NCBI GenBank assembly: GCA_030017935.1
Contig: JASEGF010000077.1
Coordinates: forward strand, 1 to 8,957
DNA length: 8,957 bases
From: Bacteroidales bacterium
GTDB taxonomy: Bacteria > Bacteroidota > Bacteroidia > Bacteroidales > DTU049
Direction of reading: 5' to 3'
A program made the position numbers and the translations under genes. Below the pieces are notes generated by a model. The model was not told the DNA's origin and did no database searches. It saw only the letters and a program-made list of their open reading frames with translations. Every line of letters begins with the position of its first letter. Position 1 is the stretch's first letter. Positions 6,075 through 8,957 of this stretch are shown piece by piece.

Positions 6075-8585
6075 GTGCAAAAAAGAGTTTATCTGCTATT
6101 TATCCTGCTAATTATTGATTTTTTTGCTTTGATAGGGCAAAACTCCGATACTTTATTGCAAAGTAATCAAGTGCATGACAGTATAATTACTCAAAATGGA
6201 GATACTACTAAAATAAATATTGCTAAAAGTAGTCAAGCTATTGATAAAAAAATAGATTACCAATCTAAAGATAGCCTGGTCATGGAGATGAAAAATAAAA
6301 AAATAACACTTTACGAAAATGCTAAGGTTGTTTATGGAGACCTCACTCTCACTGCTGGTATCATAAAAATCGATTTTGATAAAAACCTGGTTTATGCTTA
6401 TGGCACTATCAAAGACTCTATTTATTCTCAAAGACCTAATTTCGTTCAAGGTACTCAAAGTTTTTTAGCTGATTCTTTAGTTTATAATATTAACACAGAA
6501 AAAGGATTAGTTTATAATGTACAGTCTAAACAAGGTGATGGTTATCTACATGGCAAATATATAAAACGAGAAAATGATAGCGTCATATTAGTAAAAACTG
6601 GTGGATTCACTACTTGTGAATTAACGCACCCTCATTATATTATCCGATTTGATAAAGCAAAAGTTGTCACCGACAAACAAATTATAACTGGTCCTGTATG
6701 GTTAGAAATAGAAGATATCACTGTACCTATTGGTTTGCCAATGGGGTTTTTCCCCACTCAAACAAAACGTAAATCTGGCATATTGATACCTACTATTGGT
6801 GAAAGTGCTAATAGAGGTTTCTTTTTAGAAAATGGTGGTTATTATTTCGGCATTTCTGATTATATAGATTTAGCTTTACGTGGTGATATCTATTCTAGAG
6901 GTAGCTGGGCTCTCAAGACAGAAACTAATTATAAGAAGAGATATAAATATGAGGGTAATTTTCAAGCTAGTTTTGCTCATAATAAATTTGGTGAAAAGGG
7001 CTTTAGCAATTATGAAGTTTATAATGATTTCTTTGTACGATGGACTCATAAACAGGATCCTAAGGCTCATCCTACCAATAGATTTAATGCAAATGTACAA
7101 TTAGGTTCTTCTAATTACAATAAATTTAATCCTTCTTCTGCTAATGATTATTTATCTAATACTTTCTCTTCGTCTATATCATATTCTACTGTACTATTTA
7201 GGACTTTTAATCTCAGCCTCAATGCTAGACATACTCAGAGTAATACTACTCACCGTGTAGATGTTTCATTACCAGATATTAATCTCTCATCTAATACTAT
7301 TTATCCTCTACGACCCAAAAAGTTAACTAAACCTCTAAAATGGTATCAAAATTTGAACTTCAGATATCAACTGCAAGCTAGAAATAATCTCTCACGACCA
7401 GATAGTACTTTTTTCGATAATCTAAGTTTGAATGATTTTAATATGGGCATTCAACATAATTTACCTATTTCATTAAATGTGAATCTTCTAAAATATCTAC
7501 AATGGTCTAATCAGTTTAATACAAATTGGCGTTGGTATTTTAAAACAATTAATAAAAATTGGGATCCTATAGATAGCACTGTGGTCGTAGATACTATGTT
7601 TAAATTTAGAACTCCATTAGATATATCATATTCTACGTCTTTATCTACCAGGTTGTATGGTATGTATTCATTTGGTAAATTCCCTTTAAGAGTTATCAGA
7701 CATGTCATCACTCCATCTATTAGTTACACTTGGCGACCAGATTTTAGCAAAGATCCATGGAATTATTATGATTATTACCTTTATCCTAATGGAGAACAAT
7801 GGTATAGCCCATTTGAGGGAGCTATCTTTGGCTATCCATCAAGAGGCAAATCTTCTGCTATCAGCTTTATGATTTCTAATAATTTGGAAGCTAAAGTGAG
7901 ACAAAGAACAGATACTGGTGAGATGTTAAAAAAAATCGTTTTGATAGAGAATTTATCTATTGGTTCTAGTTACAATTTTGCAGCTGATAGTTTCCAGTTA
8001 TCACCAGTTATAATTTCTGCTCGTACAAAATTGTTTAAAAATTTTGAACTTCGTTACGCTTTAGGATTAGATCCATACTATTATAACTCTGCTGGTAAAC
8101 GTATTGATGAATTTCAATATAATATAAATAAAAAATTATTTAATACACAAAATCAAGAATGGAATTTCAGTGGTAATTTTATTTTAAAATATCCAAATGT
8201 CAAAAAAAATCAAGCTCAATCATCAAGTAGCTCTACTAAAAAGACCTATCCTAATTTTAATGTTACCATTGGCATAAATCTGAGACATTACAGTACATAT
8301 ATACCCGAGACGAATATAGATTTTACTAAATCAGTTGTTGCTAACGGTAATGTAGAGTTTACACCTAATTGGAGTATTTCATTTATGACTGGTTATGATT
8401 TTGATTTGAAAGATTTCACTTATACTTCTATAAATATACACCGCAATTTGCATTGTTGGGAAATAATATTAAACTGGATACCTACTGGTTTTCGTAAATC
8501 ATATAATTTCACTATTCGCATTAAATCTCCTATGCTACAAGATGTCAAATTAACTAAGAAAACTGATTGGCGAGATTACTATTAA
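6075..8585 (+). CDS. lptD: LPS-assembly outer-membrane protein LptD
   Basis: Outer-membrane beta-barrel that, with LptE, inserts lipopolysaccharide into the outer leaflet. An N-terminal signal peptide is visible (KR, then a hydrophobic run to about residue 20, then GQNSDT). An OstA/LptA-like periplasmic domain follows (about 68-230: DSLVMEM, YGDLTLTAG, then the conserved TTCELTHPHY at 179-188). The rest, with many alternating polar and aromatic strands, forms the barrel. At 836 residues it has the usual Bacteroidota length. The start is a GTG, chosen because an in-frame TGA lies 12 nt upstream and the signal peptide begins exactly there. It has only two cysteines, C181 in the periplasmic domain and C794 near the barrel end. 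No LptE gene is adjacent. It is divergent from the restriction-modification remnant. Confidence 0.9.
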   Translation: MQKRVYLLFILLIIDFFALIGQNSDTLLQSNQVHDSIITQNGDTTKINIAKSSQAIDKKIDYQSKDSLVMEMKNKKITLYENAKVVYGDLTLTAGIIKIDFDKNLVYAYGTIKDSIYSQRPNFVQGTQSFLADSLVYNINTEKGLVYNVQSKQGDGYLHGKYIKRENDSVILVKTGGFTTCELTHPHYIIRFDKAKVVTDKQIITGPVWLEIEDITVPIGLPMGFFPTQTKRKSGILIPTIGESANRGFFLENGGYYFGISDYIDLALRGDIYSRGSWALKTETNYKKRYKYEGNFQASFAHNKFGEKGFSNYEVYNDFFVRWTHKQDPKAHPTNRFNANVQLGSSNYNKFNPSSANDYLSNTFSSSISYSTVLFRTFNLSLNARHTQSNTTHRVDVSLPDINLSSNTIYPLRPKKLTKPLKWYQNLNFRYQLQARNNLSRPDSTFFDNLSLNDFNMGIQHNLPISLNVNLLKYLQWSNQFNTNWRWYFKTINKNWDPIDSTVVVDTMFKFRTPLDISYSTSLSTRLYGMYSFGKFPLRVIRHVITPSISYTWRPDFSKDPWNYYDYYLYPNGEQWYSPFEGAIFGYPSRGKSSAISFMISNNLEAKVRQRTDTGEMLKKIVLIENLSIGSSYNFAADSFQLSPVIISARTKLFKNFELRYALGLDPYYYNSAGKRIDEFQYNINKKLFNTQNQEWNFSGNFILKYPNVKKNQAQSSSSSTKKTYPNFNVTIGINLRHYSTYIPETNIDFTKSVVANGNVEFTPNWSISFMTGYDFDLKDFTYTSINIHRNLHCWEIILNWIPTGFRKSYNFTIRIKSPMLQDVKLTKKTDWRDYY

Positions 8586-8596
8586 TTCTGATATTT

Positions 8597-8613
8597 TTTA
8601 AGGTTCTATAACG
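8597..8613 (+). other. Post-stop motif, copy 3 (after lptD)
   Basis: TTTAAGGTTCTATAACG lies downstream of lptD, with the core TTCTATAACG (8604-8613) starting 18 nt after the stop. It is in the same orientation relative to the gene as the copies after ribBA and the methyltransferase. Here TATAA-CGCT-TTATA (8607-8620) could form a small AT stem. Confidence 0.5.
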
Positions 8614-8642
8614 CTTTATATGAGTAAAGATTAAAAAAGAAT

Positions 8643-8670
8643 AATATTATAAAAATTATTTTTTAATATT
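8643..8670 (+). terminator. AT-rich hairpin, possible lptD terminator
   Basis: AATATTA (8643-8649) can pair with TAATATT (8664-8670), and AAAAA (8651-8655) with TTTTT (8659-8663). This makes a 12-bp stem with a single bulged T and a TTA loop. It is all A-T and no T-run follows, so intrinsic termination would be weak. It starts about 58 nt after lptD ends. Chance pairing in AT-rich DNA is a real alternative. Confidence 0.3.
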
Positions 8671-8675
8671 GTACT

Positions 8676-8689
8676 GTTAAATATTAACC
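8676..8689. repeat. TTAA palindrome, copy 2
   Basis: GTTAAATATTAACC is identical to 112-125. Here it runs directly into the phased CACAGAG tract, sharing its last base with the first unit. It is intergenic and downstream of lptD. Confidence 0.35.
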
Positions 8690-8726
8690 ACAGAGTTCAC
8701 AAAGAAGGCACAAAGAACACAGAGAA
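8689..8726. repeat. Phased CACAGAG/CACAAAG tract
   Basis: Four units begin at 8689, 8698, 8709 and 8718: CACAGAGTT, CACAAAGAAGG, CACAAAGAA and CACAGAGAA. Spacing is 9, 11 and 9 bases. From memory, such 'CCACAGAG..CACAGAG' tracts are dispersed in intergenic DNA of many uncultured bacteria. An open frame across it meets a stop at the CTGAAC element, so it is not evidently coding. Confidence 0.65.
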
Positions 8727-8741
8727 TGATAGAATTAAATT

Positions 8742-8807
8742 GTCTGAACTAGGATTTGTGAAATTAAAGGAATTTGGGATAATCATAAAAGAATCGGCGG
8801 TTCAGGC
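8742..8807. repeat. 66-bp element with 8-bp inverted ends
   Basis: The left end GTCTGAAC (8742-8749) and the right end GTTCAGGC (8800-8807) are inverted copies with one mismatch. Inside, two 17-base units are similar: AGGATTTGTGAAATTAA (8751-8767) and AGGAATTTGGGATAATC (8768-8784). The design looks like a small dispersed, possibly mobilised, non-coding repeat. No flanking target duplication is obvious. It carries no gene. Confidence 0.5.
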
Positions 8808-8851
8808 TTTTTAAAAGATGACTAAATAGTAGTTTTATATTTGAAAAAACG

Positions 8852-8946
8852 ATGCGTCTCATCCGCATTGGGAAATGATTTGTAATAAAACAAGCAAGCC
8901 GTGTTGGATAGAAGGGTTTACACTGTTTGAGCAAGCTAAAGCTTGC
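8852..8946. repeat. Two hairpins in repeat-like sequence at the window edge
   Basis: ATGCG (8852-8856) pairs with CGCAT (8864-8868) across a 7-base loop. GCAAGCT (8931-8937) pairs with AGCTTGC (8940-8946) around two bases, within GTTTGAGC...GCGAGTTTG. From memory, GTTTGAGC/GCGAGTTTG-type sequences recur in intergenic DNA of Bacteroidota. The element may continue past the window, and its outer limit is not visible. Confidence 0.35.
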
Positions 8947-8957
8947 GAGTTTGTAAA

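Larger units (their letters stand above)
8586..8957. other. Gene-free right flank packed with short repeats
   Basis: I find no credible coding sequence in these 372 bases on either strand. In order the stretch holds a post-stop motif, an AT-rich hairpin, a TTAA palindrome, a phased CACAGAG-type tract, a 66-bp element with inverted ends, and two hairpins running to the window edge. The composition shifts from very AT-rich to more mixed after about 8840, suggesting accumulated repeats rather than a single unit. Confidence 0.6.

Noticed and set aside
6153..6458. Antisense open frame opposite the lptD 5' part
   Set aside because: It lies wholly inside lptD, has no promoter box, resembles no family I know, and is explained by the lptD codon composition.
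8690..8752. Short coding frame through the CACAGAG tract (TTEFTKKAQRTQ...)
   Set aside because: It ends at a stop within about 20 codons, has no start signals, and the sequence is a phased repeat.
1..8957. CRISPR array, tRNA or rRNA gene
   Set aside because: No regularly spaced 25-40-base repeats with unique spacers, no cloverleaf-type sequence and no rRNA-like stretch were seen.

Overview
The window is AT-rich DNA from a member of the Bacteroidota, probably an uncultured lineage. Three things point there. The large LptD-type outer-membrane protein has the Bacteroidota-style Cys-containing 'TTCELTHPHY' segment. Shine-Dalgarno sequences are absent. Four of the five intergenic or leader regions carry a Bacteroidota-type -7 promoter box, TAnnTTTG, always followed by (C/T)A. 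The identity comes from gene content and signals only, because no rRNA or tRNA gene is present.

Layout. 1-164 is gene-free and holds a three-unit 10-bp tandem repeat and a small TTAA palindrome. On the minus strand come ribBA (165-1394, riboflavin precursor synthesis), a LolD-type ABC ATPase (1550-2206) and metG (2250-4295, methionyl-tRNA synthetase with a C-terminal tRNA-binding domain). metG and lolD are 43 bp apart and look co-transcribed. Next, also on the minus strand, is a decayed restriction-modification operon: an intact DNA methyltransferase (4363-5415) and, 3 nt upstream of its start, a restriction-endonuclease pseudogene (5419-5828) that has an out-of-frame internal deletion. A 225-bp divergent intergenic region with a dispersed-repeat-type palindrome leads to lptD on the plus strand (6075-8585). 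The last 372 bp contain no gene but a dense cluster of short repeats.

How the genes relate. LolD (lipoprotein export from the inner membrane) and LptD (LPS insertion in the outer membrane) both serve the outer envelope. RibBA and MetG are housekeeping enzymes. The restriction-modification remnant sits between metG and lptD and looks even more AT-rich than metG by eye, consistent with acquisition followed by loss of the nuclease and retention of an orphan methyltransferase.

I see no complete undescribed system. The least explained signal is a motif, TTCTATAACG, that occurs exactly three times, each time in the sense orientation 5-18 nt after a stop codon (ribBA, the methyltransferase and lptD).
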